From contig OZ024794.1 of assembly GCA_964017045.1 (NCBI GenBank), positions 31,145,315 through 31,209,314 of the forward strand: a stretch of 64,000 nt of DNA, in the 5' to 3' direction. The position numbers and the translations under genes are program-made. Under the pieces are notes generated by a model. That model was not told the DNA's origin and ran no database searches. It worked only from the letters and a program-made list of their open reading frames with translations. Shown in pieces: positions 45,501-57,064 of this stretch; the first letter of the stretch is position 1, and each line of letters starts with the position of its first letter. Source of the DNA: Omphiscola glabra. Taxonomy: Eukaryota > Mollusca > Gastropoda > Lymnaeidae.

Positions 45501-45574
45501 TCTCATATACTATACATAATTCTATAAACCCTACCGGCTACAGGTTATTACTCTGTTATAAAATCTGTATAACT

Positions 45575-45765
45575 ATATACATAAATCTATAAACCACACA
45601 GTTTGTAGGCATATACAATATACATAAATCTATAAACCACACAGTTTGTAGGCATATACATAAATCAATAAACCACACAGTTTGTAGGCATATACATAAA
45701 TCTATAAACAACACAGTTTGTAGGCATATACATAAATCAATAAAAACCCTTCAGTTTATCACTCT
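45575..45765 (+). repeat. 36-bp tandem repeat, about 5 copies
   Basis: The unit contains ataaatctataaaccacaca and gtttgtaggcatatac. Related ctataaaccctaccgg text flanks the MITE at 45185-45290 and 45520-45550. Confidence 0.85.
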
Positions 45766-47523
45766 CTACAAAAATCTATAAAACACCTTATGTCATCGTG
45801 ACACGCCTTACGCGCCTAACATTAAAACGAAAGTGAGGCCGCCTGCTGGATTCATGGTGAAAGGGGAAAAAAGGAGGCAGATAGAAACGAAAGAGAAAAG
45901 AAAAAAAACTCCATAAAAACTAAAAATTTCCCTGCAGGTAATGTGGAGTCTGTGCAGGCTTCTCTAGACGGTATCACGGTGCCTTACTTCCGCTGTGGGC
46001 CTAGCTGCGTTAAAAGCAATGCCGGGGGGACTTATGGCCACCAAATGCTGATGTGGGGTGTAGCCAGATTCGGTCGGCTTGTTGAAGCTGTGCGCGAAAT
46101 TTATCTTTGTCAATCTGTCTACAGCTTGGAGGAAAGAGATCTATTATCTGGTTTCCTCCATCACAGCATGCGTCCTCCCCCATCCCAGTGGTAAAATGAA
46201 AAAAAGAAGACAAAAAAGAGAAGAAAGTGGCTTTAAATAGAATTCCCAACCCTCCCTCTCTTATGATTAGTCGCGCCATTTCTTTCGTTTCATTTCTCGC
46301 CGACTGCTGGCAGATCTTTTCCAAACCCTTTTACATTTTCCCATCCCCTGCACTGGGCCGTCTGCCAAGTCCAACCAAGCCAAGGGTTAGCCTTCGCATT
46401 CTAACCAATAACACCAACGCGTAAATAGTTCACGTACAGCTATAGAGCCTTCAACAGCCGTGCTGTAGCGTGACCTACTTCTAAGATTTTTTTTTCGTTT
46501 TGTCTTCTCTCTCTCTCTTTTTCCCCCCTTCACCAGGATAAAATAAAAATAAAAAAAGAAAAGGGAGAAAGAAGAGCTCAGAACGAGGCCATGGAAATAT
46601 CATGAACCCTACGACCGCAAGCTTGACAGCTAGGTAACGCCCACACCGCAACAGACAAGCCGTCACTTCCTTGCAGCAAATCAAGTTAGCGGCTGACTCA
46701 CCAATGACATTGCAGGAAGAAGTGGGATATAGTCTGTTTCAAACAACGTGCCAATGTGAATCATTGAAATTTACATTTAGCATCAACTTTTAAATACGCT
46801 TCAAAGACACTAGAACAATTAATCTTTTTTAAAACTATTTGTTTAAAATGTTGGACATAAATTTATTTTTAAGTAATTGGTAACTAATTAATTGTATTAA
46901 AACACAGCAATTTTGCAAATGGCAAATTACTTAAATTTAAACTACTAAGACTAAGAAACTGGTAACATTATTTTAAACTATATTATTATTATATTTGCCT
47001 ATTTTGTTTTTAAAAAAGAAAAGTAAGTTTCGTTGTCATTGTCTTGTGTAGGCTTAGCTCGTGTAAGAATTTATTCCAAAAATGTAATTCAGAAATTAAT
47101 GGCGCCAACTGAAAGCCCCCCCCCCCCCCCCCCCCCAAACATAAAAAAATAAATAAATTATATAGCCTATAATGTTTTCTATTTTATTTGTAATATTTAT
47201 AAAAAAGAAAAAAAATTAAATTGGATTGTCACTAGTAGCTTTGTGAGGTTAAAACCTATGTCAGGCTATGTAGTGAAATGAAAGAATGTTTCGGTCGTGG
47301 TCCAATAAAAAAAATTTCTAAGCTGCAAACATTTTTCGTATCGGCATTGTAAATAATTTTAAAACTGCCTTACTTTCAGATATACATTGTCTTTTTTTTC
47401 TTTCAATTACTAACATTAATAGCTTTATTGGTTTAATTGTTTTGTCACCTTAAGAAATTAATTTACAATCCATTATTTCCCTTAAAAACCTTGTAGGCTT
47501 GTAAGTGTCTCTTCTATATATAT
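45766..47523. other. Non-coding, possible unassigned exon
   Basis: At 45936 ccctgcag precedes an 84-codon frame (45943-46194, GC-richer) without a recognised domain or convincing donor. Pyrimidine-rich stretch at 46494-46530, a C run at 47118-47136, then AT-rich sequence. Confidence 0.4.
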
Positions 47524-47893
47524 AACTTTAAAAACTTCTAACTTTAATAACATATAACTTTAATAACATATAACTTTTATAACTTCTAACTTTAATAACT
47601 TCTAGCTTTAATAGCTTCTAGCTTTAATAATTTCTAGCTTTAATAACTTCTAGCTTTAATAACTTCTAGCTTTAATAACTTCTAACTTTAATAACTTCTA
47701 ACTTTAATAACTTCTAACTTTAATAACTTCTAACTTTAATAACTTCTAGCTTTAATAACTTCTAACTTTAATAACTTCTAACTTTAATAACTTCTAACTT
47801 TAATAACTTCTAACTTTAATAACTTCTAACTTTAACAACTTCTTACTTTAACAACTTCTTACTTTAATAACATATACCTTTAATAACTTCTTT
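47524..47893 (+). repeat. 16-bp minisatellite, about 23 copies
   Basis: Unit aacttctaactttaat with agcttt and acatat variants. Confidence 0.95.
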
Positions 47894-48014
47894 TTGAACG
47901 CATTATTTTGTTTTACTGTATAGTATAGTGTGTTCAAAAAGAAATTTGACGAAAATTTTAACGTGGAAACTGAAAAAAAGATTCGACCGAATTTCCGTTA
48001 ACCGATCTCACCTT

Positions 48015-48340
48015 CACATCTGACACAGTAATGGAATCAACGAAAAGCAAGGGACATTACACTGACCGACACATCTGACACAGTAATGGGAATCAACGAA
48101 AAGCAAGGGACATTACACTGACCGACACATCTGACACAGTAATGGAATCAACGAAAAGCAAGGGACATTACACTGACCGACACAGCTGACACAGTAAGGG
48201 AATCAACGAAAAGCAAGGGACATTACACTGACCGACACATCTGACACAGTAAGGGAATCAACGAAAAGCAAGGGACATTACACTGACCGACACATCTGAC
48301 ACAGTAAGGGAATCAAAGAAAAGCAAGGGACATTACACTG
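48015..48340 (+). repeat. 55-bp satellite, about 6 copies
   Basis: The unit contains ctgacacagtaatggaatca, acgaaaagcaagggacatta and cactgaccgacacat. It is clearly related to the 74-bp units at 52168-53055. Confidence 0.95.
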
Positions 48341-48647
48341 AGTATTTGTTTAATGATAAAATGATAACGCTATTCAGACAAAGCATCGATGGTCTCAATG
48401 TAGTCAATGTGGCTTTGAGAGAAAGATATAATATAATATAAATATTATTTTGTTCCCCCATCTTGTCAAACACTACCAAGGTGCCCCCCCCCCCCTCCAA
48501 ACTGTTGTACAATGACATACCCGTAATCACATTAAAACTCATTATTGTCACCAAGGGAGTCTGGTCGGACCGAAAGATTTACAAATTCATTTGTTCCCCA
48601 CTCTTGTCAGAATTTATTTATGATATCTAATGGCTGAATGTTTCTGT
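48341..48647 (+). repeat. Segmental duplication, copy 1 single-copy part
   Basis: Contains gataacgctattcagacaa, accaaggtgccccc, actcattattgtcaccaa and ggaccgaaagat in the same order as 53056-53950. This is the spacer between the satellite and the GTGACTTTTT array in both copies. Confidence 0.9.
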
Positions 48648-49140
48648 GACTTTCTTTCCTGTGACTTTTTTTCCTTGTGACTTTCTTTCCTGTGACTTTT
48701 TTTCCTTGTGACTTTCTTTCCTGTGACTTTTTTTCCTTGTGACTTTCCTCCTGTGACTTTTTTTTCCTTGTGACTTTCCTCCTGTGACTTTTTTTTCCTT
48801 GTGACTTTTCTCCTGTGACTTTTTTTTCCTTGTGACTTTTCTCCTGTGACTTTTTTTTCCTTGTGACTTTTCTCCTGTGACTTTTTTTTCCTTGTGACTT
48901 TTCTCCTGTGACTTTTTTTTCCTTGTGACTTTTCTCATGTGACTTTTTTTTCCTTGTGACTTTTCTCCTGTGACTTTTTTTTCCTTGTGACTTTTCTCCT
49001 GTGACTTTTTTCCTTGTGACTTTTCTCCTGTGACTTTTTTTTCCTTGTGACTTTTCTCCTGTGACTTTTTTTACTTGTGACTTTTCTCCTGTGACTTTTT
49101 TTTCCTTGTGACTTTTCTCCTGTGACTTTTTTGCTGACTT
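48648..49140 (+). repeat. cctgtgacttttt minisatellite, array 1
   Basis: Paired units of about 15 bp, cctgtgactttttttt and ccttgtgacttttct, alternate as a 30-bp dimer. Repeated 'KKSHRRKVTRKK' translations on the minus strand are artefacts of the period. Confidence 0.95.
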
Positions 49141-49971
49141 TTTTTTCTGCTGACCAAAATTTCCCATCCTTGGTAGAGCTTTACACACGTCACATGTGGC
49201 TGACAAAATTACGATCCATTGACAGTCCAGTTGTGGGTGGACGCAGTGGTGTGGTCCTCGGTGTGGGAGAGGCTCGCGAGACAGTCACGGTTACGCCATG
49301 TTGTCGGCGTTAGCTGATACGGTCTGGCTAACTGGACGTCGTGACCATGACAATGGATTGCATCCCCCTTCCCCCCCCCCCTTTCTTTTTTTTTAAAAAC
49401 CGGCGGCGGGTAACTTTTGAAGTATTTTGTTATTGTGGAGTAAGAGAGACCACACCGGCTCCATATGACGTCATTAACATCTTTGATGTTCGTCGGGGAA
49501 TGATAGTCCTCTCGACTTTTAATTATCTTACAGGACTGAATCACGCGGGGAAGGTCGGTAATAACATACGGCCATAGCCATAGGAACATGGACATCTTTA
49601 AAGTTATGAATACCTGGATTCTGTGAATACCCTGTGTATGAGAATACCAGGTGTCTGCAAATAGCTTGGATTTTAAAAAGCCTGAACACTTTAAAAAAAA
49701 ATACATGGAGTCTGTGAGTACCAGTAATTACCCGGAGTGTGTGAAGACTCTTCAAATACCGTAATGCCTCGGTTTTCGTCGGTAATCCGTCCGAGTACAA
49801 TCGCTGCGCTCCCAAACCGTTGAAAACCGCGACAGTTATTTCTGGTACAAGAATCAATGTAAAAATCCAAGTAACCTGTTCTAGACACTACAAAATATAA
49901 ACTTAAAACACATTTTATAGTGAATAAATAGTGTTTAATACCAAAAACAAGAAATTATTATCAAATGAATA
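49141..49971. other. Non-coding, no recognised gene
   Basis: Includes diverged 15- to 18-bp units 'aatacctggattctgtgaat' at about 49600-49730, which recur at 54500-54600. Confidence 0.5.
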
Positions 49972-50652
49972 TAAAGATTGATTGATTGACTGATTGGATA
50001 CTTCTATAGCGCTGGTATCCATGCTACTTGAGCATGCTCACTGCTGGTATCCATGCCATTTAGCATGCTCACTGCGCTCTGGTTTCCTCCAATCTATTAA
50101 ACAAAAAAGTCTTCAAATGTTTCCTAAATGATTTTCTATCCTTTCCAATACTCCTCAAAGATTGAGGTAAACTATTCCAAAACTTTGGCGCTACCGCTTC
50201 AAAAGAGCGCACATCGTACGACTATTTTCTGTGTTCATCCACACTGGGAATTTTCAGTAAGGACTGAGTTGAGGACCGCAGGTTCTTTAAGGTTACATGT
50301 TTATAAAGCAGTTCTTTCAGGTATTCCGGCGCAGAGCCTTCTATGCAGCCGTACGCCAAGGACAGAATCTTGTGGTCAATGCGCTCACTCACAGGAACCC
50401 AATGGAGATCTCGTAGAACTGGGGTGATGTGGTCAGATCTCTTTATCCGCGACACAATGTGTTCATGCAGAATTTTGCACCTTCTGGAGTCTCTGAATTT
50501 GGTTCTGAGGCAAACCACACAAACAACTGTTACAGTAATCTAATCTTGACTGGATTAGAGTTGCCGCTACAGCAAAGACCACCGATAATGTAACGAAGTT
50601 TTAACATGGCCTTTACTTTTACCTTTCTGAAGACTCTTCGGTTCCTTGTAGT
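49972..50652 (-). mobile_element. Decayed non-LTR retrotransposon, 3' end of reverse transcriptase
   Basis: On the minus strand the conceptual reading passes QSRLDYCNSCLCGLPQNQIQ, then after a frameshift HITPVLRDLHWVPVSERI and APEYLKELL, then after an in-frame TAG the stretch SFEAVAPKFWNSLPQSLRSI, and it stops at 50077. These are hallmarks of the reverse-transcriptase C-terminus of Jockey/CR1/L2-type LINEs. The 3' end carries aatcaatcaatc, a CR1/L2-like microsatellite tail. One frameshift and one nonsense codon show it is dead; the rest of the element is missing (5' truncation). Confidence 0.85.
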
Positions 50653-50739
50653 AGGGAAGACAGCGAGGAGGGGGAGTGAGAGAGGTGGAGATATTATTGT
50701 AAGAAAGGGAATCCCCCTCCATAAGGACCTTAGGTCATA
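50653..50739. other. Short non-coding stretch
   Basis: Purine-rich gagtgagagaggtgg. Nothing recognised. Confidence 0.5.
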
Positions 50740-50830
50740 GGAAAAAAGTCACCGAAAAAAAAGTCACTGGAAAAAAGTTACAGAAAAAAAGTCACAGGTA
50801 AAAAAAGTCACAGGAAAAATAGTCCCAATA
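50740..50830 (-). repeat. gtcacaggaaaaaa repeat, inverted relative of the GTGACTTTTT arrays
   Basis: Six units of about 12-16 bp, aaaaaagtcac(agg). This is the reverse complement of the motif at 48648-49140 and 53965-54235, lying between those two arrays. Confidence 0.85.
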
Positions 50831-51452
50831 ATAAGGACAATCACACTTTATTAGATTGAATATATTATAAACAAAGATACATGAAATCTACATATAAAGA
50901 AATGAACACAGGTCTAACACTAACAATATCTAAATCTCACAGTAAAATGTAAACAATACTATGACAAATCTAAGTTCCTGGAATTTCTATATCTGCTAAC
51001 TATTGGATGGCCCTATCTAGTACTTAGCAAATGCAACGGAAAATTAGTCACGCATCGATATGCTCATCATGTCTCCCTCTACAACTGTAGGGGGGATACA
51101 CCCAGTCTTATACCAGACATGTTTACTCTTAGGATTTTGGCGTACAATGTACGATTTTGAGGTGTATACATTATATCTACTGTATGTTTATTTTGTACTA
51201 TTAAGATAACGTATTGAATGATTCTGTGATGATATTGTAAGATTTTAAGAGTTTGAGGGTAAACAGGTCCGTTATACTGATCCTTTCGCGTTGCTTGACC
51301 TTAAAGTAGGTCAATGTTCGCTTGATAGATATTGGTCGTGCCATTGTTCGGATAAAGACATGTCACCCTTCCTGGACGGTGGTCATCTGAATACGTCTAG
51401 GTTAATGGGGTATATAAAGAAAACGGCCCTACCTTAAAATTGTAACACCAAT
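50831..51452. other. Non-coding, no recognised feature
   Basis: AT-rich. No gene. Confidence 0.6.
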
Positions 51453-51846
51453 CAATGGACTACGATTAGTCGATTGTTTTGTCACGTGATACGTGTAAAA
51501 ACAAGTAATACTTCCGGGAGGCTGTCTGCAACACACTAGTCGCTCACAAATTTTTCTTCAAACAACTTTCTTCCTTTAATCATATCTGAATTATAATTAT
51601 TGTCACATTTATTGAATGTCATTTAAAGAAACGCGTGTATTCAAGAATATTTTGAAAAGTAAAATTTTAATTAACACTGGGGAAGCGCTGATGGAGACAA
51701 AGATTTTGCTTTAGAATTAATGATAATGGCAATGGCTGATCAGCTGTTTATCTGTTGTTATGTGTTGTTATGTGTAGCAGAAAGCCTACTAATGGCTGGT
51801 ACGTATCACGTGACAAAACAAGGAAGTGACTCATCGTAGTCCATTG
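51453..51846. mobile_element. 0.4-kb TIR element with CACGTG in the ends, copy 2
   Basis: The 394-bp element begins caatggactacgattagtcg and ends gactcatcgtagtccattg. Terminal inverted repeats of about 40 bp include cacgtgatacgt/acgtatcacgtg. The interior matches 33913-34288. No coding capacity. Confidence 0.85.
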
Positions 51847-52167
51847 AATATAGCAGCAGCGAATTGAGGTCGTGTTTTGATTCTCGCTTGGAATTAAATA
51901 TGAATGGGTTTGTTATATATATATATTATATAAACATTATAATTCACACCTTTAATAATATGATTTATTATTACTCATTTATACCTACGGTGTGTGTTAT
52001 TTGTATTATGTAAACAAATTATAATCACACAATTAATTCTATGCTTTTCTCTCACAATTATTTACATAGTTATGAATAAAACGAATAAATACAAAAATAT
52101 ATTATAGATGGAATAACAATAGATGGTAGTAAGCGATTGGTCATTTGATTCTCGCGTCTGATCTCAC

Positions 52168-53055
52168 CGACACATCTCACACTATAGTAAAGGAATCAAA
52201 TGAAAGCAAGGGACATTGCAATGTAGTACTATTTTACTGACGACCGACACATCTCACATAGTAAAGGAATCAAATGAAAGCAAGGGACATTGCATTGTAG
52301 TACTATTTTACTGACGACCGACACATCTCACATAGTAAAGGAATCAAATGAAAGCAAGGGACATTGCATTGTAGTACTATTTTACTGACGACCGACACAT
52401 CTCACATAGTAAAGGAATCAAATGAAAGCAAGGGACATTGCATTGTAGCACTATTTTACTGACGACCGACACATCTCACATAGTAAAGGAATCAAATGAA
52501 AGCAAGGGACATTGCATTGTAGTACTAGTTTACTGACGACCGACACATCTCACATAGTAAAGGAATCAAATGAAAGCAAGGGACATTGCAATGTAGCACT
52601 ATTTTACTGACGACCGACACATCTCACACTATAGTAAAGGAATCAAATGAAAGCAAGGGACATTGCATTGTAGTACTAGTTTACTGACGACCGACACATC
52701 TCACATAGTAAAGGAATCAAATGAAAGCAAGGGACATTGCAATGTAGCACTATTTTACTGACGACCGACACATCTCACATAGTAAAGGAATCAAATGAAA
52801 GCAAGGGACATTGCATTGTAGTACTATTTTACTGACGACCGACACATCTCACATAGTAAAGGAATCAAATGAAAGCAAGGGACATTGCATTGTAGTACTA
52901 GTTTACTGACGACCGACACATCTCACATAGTAAAGGAATCAAATGAAAGCAAGGGACATTGCAATGTAGCACTATTTTACTGACGACCGACACATCTCAC
53001 ATAGTAAAGGAATCAAATGAAAGCAAGGGACATTGCATTGTAGTTCTAGTTTACT
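52168..53055 (+). repeat. 74-bp satellite, 12 copies
   Basis: The unit starts cgacacatctcacatagtaa and contains gaatcaaatgaaagcaaggg and gtactattttactga. Variants (acactatag, gtagcac, actagt) occur at intervals along the array, hinting at a multi-unit higher-order period. Related to the 55-bp units at 48015-48340. Confidence 0.97.
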
Positions 53056-53197
53056 GATAACGCTATTCAGACAACGCAAACAATGGCCTCAGTGTGGTCA
53101 ACTGTAATAAGGGGAGGTGGGATGGTCAATGTGGTCAATGCGGCATTGGACAGAAAGATATACAAATTCTCTTGTTCCCCAATCTTGTCAGACACTA
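53056..53197 (+). repeat. Segmental duplication, copy 2 single-copy part, first section
   Basis: Matches 48352-48473: gataacgctattcagacaa through cttgtcagacactac. The match resumes after the insertion at 53198-53797. Confidence 0.85.
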
Positions 53198-53797
53198 CTG
53201 TTATAAGGGATGACGTATTTTAAGACGCTTTGCCCGCCTTCCACGTGCATGACCTCTTTCAAGTCGGTCCTGTGTTGGGGCGGCTAGAAAAAATATCCCT
53301 TTGTTGATACTTTTGTTTACTATCGTCCGTTTCTGTGGAACAGGATCGAACGATCTAGAGAATGCGGGAAACAGTAAGACTGCGCATTCCATTTCCAGAA
53401 AGATCATATGAAACTGGGTATAAAAGGGATAAGAATAAATGACGAGGGAGAGATTTTCCTTTCCTTGATTACGAGGCATGCTATGTGTCATTATACTTTG
53501 TTGTGTGTAGAGATTTTTATTTCCTCGTACAATTTTGTGCTCATTGTATTTTTATATACAGTACCGGTACCAGCAAATTTGTAAGTTTATAATTTTAATC
53601 ATATTTTCTCTTGCTGTTATTATTTAATTGAAGTTCACAAATTAAAAAAGTTATTAATTGTAATTAGCTCTGGCCTTGATTGTCGTTTTATTTGGTATTA
53701 TTTTTAAACGTTGGTATCGTCCTTTATTATGGACTGTTTCTAGAACGAGCCATAGTCTAAAATTAAGAGATTCAATTCTCCAATTATAACGGTCCGT
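53198..53797. mobile_element. Insertion of about 0.6 kb, possible solo LTR
   Basis: Copy 1 of the duplication reads cactaccaagg without interruption. Copy 2 reads cactac, then about 600 bp beginning tgttataaggg, then ttaccaagg. Pentamers actac and attac at the junctions could be a target duplication with one change. The insert contains gggtataaaaggg, a TATA-box-like site, as LTR promoters do, but the right end lacks a clear CA. No coding region. Confidence 0.45.
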
Positions 53798-53964
53798 AAT
53801 ATTACCAAGGTGCCCCACCCAGCTGTTGTACAATACCTGTCATCCCACTAACACTCATTATTGTCACCATGGGAGTGCGTGGTTGGACCGAAAGATATAC
53901 AAATTAATTTGTTCTCCAAATTAGTTTGGATTTATGTACGATTTTTGATGGCTCATTTTTATTT
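53798..53964 (+). repeat. Segmental duplication, copy 2 single-copy part, second section
   Basis: Matches 48474-48640: accaaggtgcccc, gttgtacaatacc, actcattattgtcacca, ggaccgaaagatatacaaat. Confidence 0.9.
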
Positions 53965-54235
53965 CCTGTGACTTTTTTCCCCTGTGACTTTTTCCCCCTT
54001 TGACTTTTTTCCCCTGTGACTTTTTTTTCCCTGTGACATTTTTTCCCTTGTGACTTTTTTCCCTGTGACATTTTTTCCCCTGTGACTTTTTTCCCCTGTG
54101 ACTTTTTTTCCCCTGTGACTTTTTTCCCTGTGACTTTTTTTCCCCTGTGACTTTTTTCCCCTGTGACTTTTTTCCCTGTGACATTTTTTCCCCTGTGAAT
54201 TTTTTTTCCCCGTGACTTTTTTTTCTAGCAAAATT
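53965..54235 (+). repeat. cctgtgacttttt minisatellite, array 2
   Basis: About 17 units of 14-17 bp, ccctgtgacttttttccc, the counterpart of 48648-49140 but without the 30-bp dimer pattern. Confidence 0.95.
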
Positions 54236-54699
54236 TGTGACTTTTCCTTGATTTTTTCCCGCTCCCCATTTGGCGCCATCTCGGGGTCACTTCCCGTCTT
54301 GGTCATTTTGGCACTAGGACAAGCTTCGCCCTGTGTTTTTCGCAACATTAGCAGCGAGGTCACGTGAGCACGCCGACGAAATCCGAGGCAACCGACTAAA
54401 ACCGAGACACATTTTTACCCCCCCCCCCCCCTCAAAAATCGACACAAACTGAAACCGACCTATTACAAATCACGTATTACTTTACTCGCAGTCTGAAATA
54501 TATCAGTGGTGTCCGAAAATACCTGGCGTCTGCAAATACCCGGAGTCGGCACATACCTGGCAACCTGGTGTCTACAAATACTTGGGGTCTGGAAATAAAC
54601 CGAGTCTTGATACAACTGGTTTTTGCAAACATCTGATATCTGACAAATATTTCCAAAGGTCCATAAAATATAAAAAATAAAATAAATAATAATATATAG
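54236..54699. other. Non-coding, with diverged tandem text
   Basis: Poly-C at 54418-54432. Diverged units 'aatacctggcgtctgcaaat' at 54510-54600 match 49600-49730. No gene. Confidence 0.55.
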
Positions 54700-55300
54700 T
54701 TTGTTTATTGTAAGTTTGTATATTGTAAGTTTGTATATTGTAAGTTTGTATATTATTGTAAGTTTGTATATTGTAAGTTTGTATATTGTAAGTTTGTATA
54801 TTGTAAGTTTGTATATTATTGTAAGTTTGTATATTGTAAGTTTGTATATTGTAAGTTTGTATATTGTAAGTTTGTATATTGTAAGTTTGTATATTATTGT
54901 AAGTTTGTATATTGTAAGTTTGTATATTGTAAGTTTGTATATTGTAAGTTTGCATATTATTGTACGTTTGTATATTGTAAGTTTGCATATGATTGTAAGT
55001 TTGTATATTGTAAGTTTGTATATTGTAAGTTTGCATATGATTGTACGTTTGTATATTGTAAGTTTGCATATTATTGTACGTTTGTATATTGTAAGTTTGC
55101 ATATTATTGTAAGTTTGTATATTGTAAGTTTGTATATTGTAAGTTTGCATATTATTGTAAGTTTGTATATTGTAAGTTTGTATATTGTAAGTTTGCATAT
55201 GATTGTAAGTTTGTATATTGTAAGTTTGCATATTATTGTAAGTTTGTATATTGTAAGTTTGTATATTGTAAGTTTGTATATTGTAAGTTTGTTTATCATT
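54700..55300 (+). repeat. 15/18-bp minisatellite, about 40 copies
   Basis: Units ttgtatattgtaagt and ttgtatattattgtaagt (3-bp longer), plus tgcatat variants in the 3' half. Open frames of up to 278 codons on both strands are by-products of the 3n period. Confidence 0.97.
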
Positions 55301-56194
55301 GTTTTTGGAATTTATTTTCATTATTTAATTGATGCTTTGCCTAATTTTTAAAGATTTATATAATTAATTAAAAAAACAAAAAAAATATTTCATAAACTTG
55401 TTTTATAATGTATAAGACATTAATGACAACTGAGGCTAGAAACCGCTGTTGGATGTAAATAAAACAAATCAAATAGTGAATATTTAAAAGTGAATTAGAT
55501 TTTAATTTTCATAGTAACAATTCATAAATTGTTTCACTTCTTGTAATCTTGGTTTTGAAAAAATCGAACTTCCGACAATATCAAATGGCGGTCACTTAAA
55601 GTTTTCAGCTTGTTTCTACTCCTTGTCCAGTTGGCATCTGTCTTGTTTGCTGAGGAAGGCACTTGGCCGAAACGTTCTTGTCTCATTGTCATGTTTCTTA
55701 ATTCAAGCTTTCACATACCTCGTTTTAATATTTCCTTCACACAGCTTGAACGAAGTCCTTCACTTGTTATCCTATCCTAGAGCTGCAATGAGTCAAGATG
55801 AAAGAGCCCCATGCCGCACAGGCGCCTCGCGAGACGCAGGTTCTTGGGCCCTGGACTAGCGTATGACCAAGGAAACCAACTGACCGATGGATGAGCTCAA
55901 GACTTAAACTCTAAATCATTTCATGGGCGTCCAACGATGGGAGTGTACGTTAACGTACTGTGACCACTCATTTGACGAAGCTAATGACCATTGGTCAATC
56001 AGCTCATAATTAACCTTTTCGGCTTCAGCCAGTCGTCAGCCACTCGTTTGTTTTCCCCACACCCCGTGAGGCTGATCCTATGCCTTTTCCCTGCCCCCCC
56101 CCCCCAAAAAACCTAAAAAGGGCAACAGTTGGATCAGACTTCCATGTGATGTTGTAGTTATATTTATCAATATAACTGAAAACGAATTTCTAAT
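55301..56194. other. Non-coding, no recognised gene
   Basis: AT-rich, then the motif ttggccgaaacgttcttgtc near 55661, a type seen at 3' ends of retroelements, then a poly-C run at 56094-56105. It lies downstream of the LicD gene; I saw no AATAAA on the minus strand close to its stop. Confidence 0.5.
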
Positions 56195-57064
56195 TCAACC
56201 TGTCACGGTGACAGTGTTCTTGGAAGTGTTACAGCCTGTTGACAGCGTAACCTTGTGAACTAGCCCGACACCGACCTTCAGATACTCGTCAACGAGCCCC
56301 CGGGTCCGGGACGGACTCGAGAACACGAACGGGTACACGTCGTAGAGGACCCGGCAGTGGACCGATACCTTCCCGCCAAAATAGAAGTTGGTGTTGGTCT
56401 TGTGGACGTACTCCGGCGTGACGCACTCGTTCTTGTCGTGCGACCTGTACACCACGAGATGAAGGTTGCACGGGACGGCCACCATCAGGTGCTCGAACGG
56501 GCGCAGCTGCAAGGGGAAGATATCCTTTTTAGGAAAAACCAAATCGTGTTTCAGTCCCTTGGTCACGGCCCATATGTGGGTGGCGTCCTCCTCGTAGAAA
56601 AAGATGTCAAGATTGGGAAATTTGAAAGGTTTGTCGGGAAATGGTTTCGCTGACGTCATGTAGAATTTCCATTGACTGTCCCCAGGGGCGTAGAGCTCAA
56701 ATCCCCGGATGTTCCCGAGGACGTCGCGAATCTCGCGCCACTGCCTCGCGCTCATGGCCACGTCGATGTCGTCATCCCAGGGTATGAGCCCGTGGTGACG
56801 CACGGCCCCCATGAGCGACGCCTCTGTCAAGAAGTAATCGAGACGAGCCTTGTCGCAGGCGTGGACGAATGTTTCGAGTGCGAACAGGAGGCTCGCCGCC
56901 TCCGAGGGCGTCATAATGGGCCGGAAGGTGGACAGTGTGCGGAGCCTCTTTCTGACGTCGCTGTCCCGTTGAGGACGGCGTTTGAGGTCGTCGACCTGGC
57001 GATGGTAGGTCGCGTACGCCGCCCGCCGGCCTTCAACCAACTCGTCGAACCTGCTCAGGTTAAC
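56195..57064 (-). CDS. LicD-family gene, exon 2 (catalytic domain)
   Basis: The acceptor is a C-rich tract ending aaacag just before VNLSRFDELVEG. Further family-like stretches are FKFPNLDIFFYEED and DLVFPKKDIFPLQLRPFEH, and the frame ends at TGA (56195-56197). An open frame continues upstream of the acceptor for 55 codons but reads through intron text. Confidence 0.9.
   Translation of the reverse strand, partial: VNLSRFDELVEGRRAAYATYHRQVDDLKRRPQRDSDVRKRLRTLSTFRPIMTPSEAASLLFALETFVHACDKARLDYFLTEASLMGAVRHHGLIPWDDDIDVAMSARQWREIRDVLGNIRGFELYAPGDSQWKFYMTSAKPFPDKPFKFPNLDIFFYEEDATHIWAVTKGLKHDLVFPKKDIFPLQLRPFEHLMVAVPCNLHLVVYRSHDKNECVTPEYVHKTNTNFYFGGKVSVHCRVLYDVYPFVFSSPSRTRGLVDEYLKVGVGLVHKVTLSTGCNTSKNTVTVTG

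Noticed and set aside
45943..46194. 84-codon GC-richer frame after a ctgcag acceptor-like site
   Set aside because: No domain, no convincing donor and no neighbouring exons.
48607..49206. 199-codon Lys-rich minus-strand frame (KKSHRRKVTRKK)
   Set aside because: Produced by the GTGACTTTTT minisatellite; it resembles a basic protein only because the unit is A/T-rich.
54463..55321. Open frames of 249-278 codons on the minus strand (YKLTI and QTYN repeats)
   Set aside because: They are translations of the 15/18-bp minisatellite; several frames on both strands are open together, and a unit of 3n length explains that without coding.
55623..55859. Frame containing a ccgaaacgtt motif, possible retroelement protein end
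   Set aside because: The motif alone is too short to assign a Penelope-like or other element, and no catalytic domain is present.
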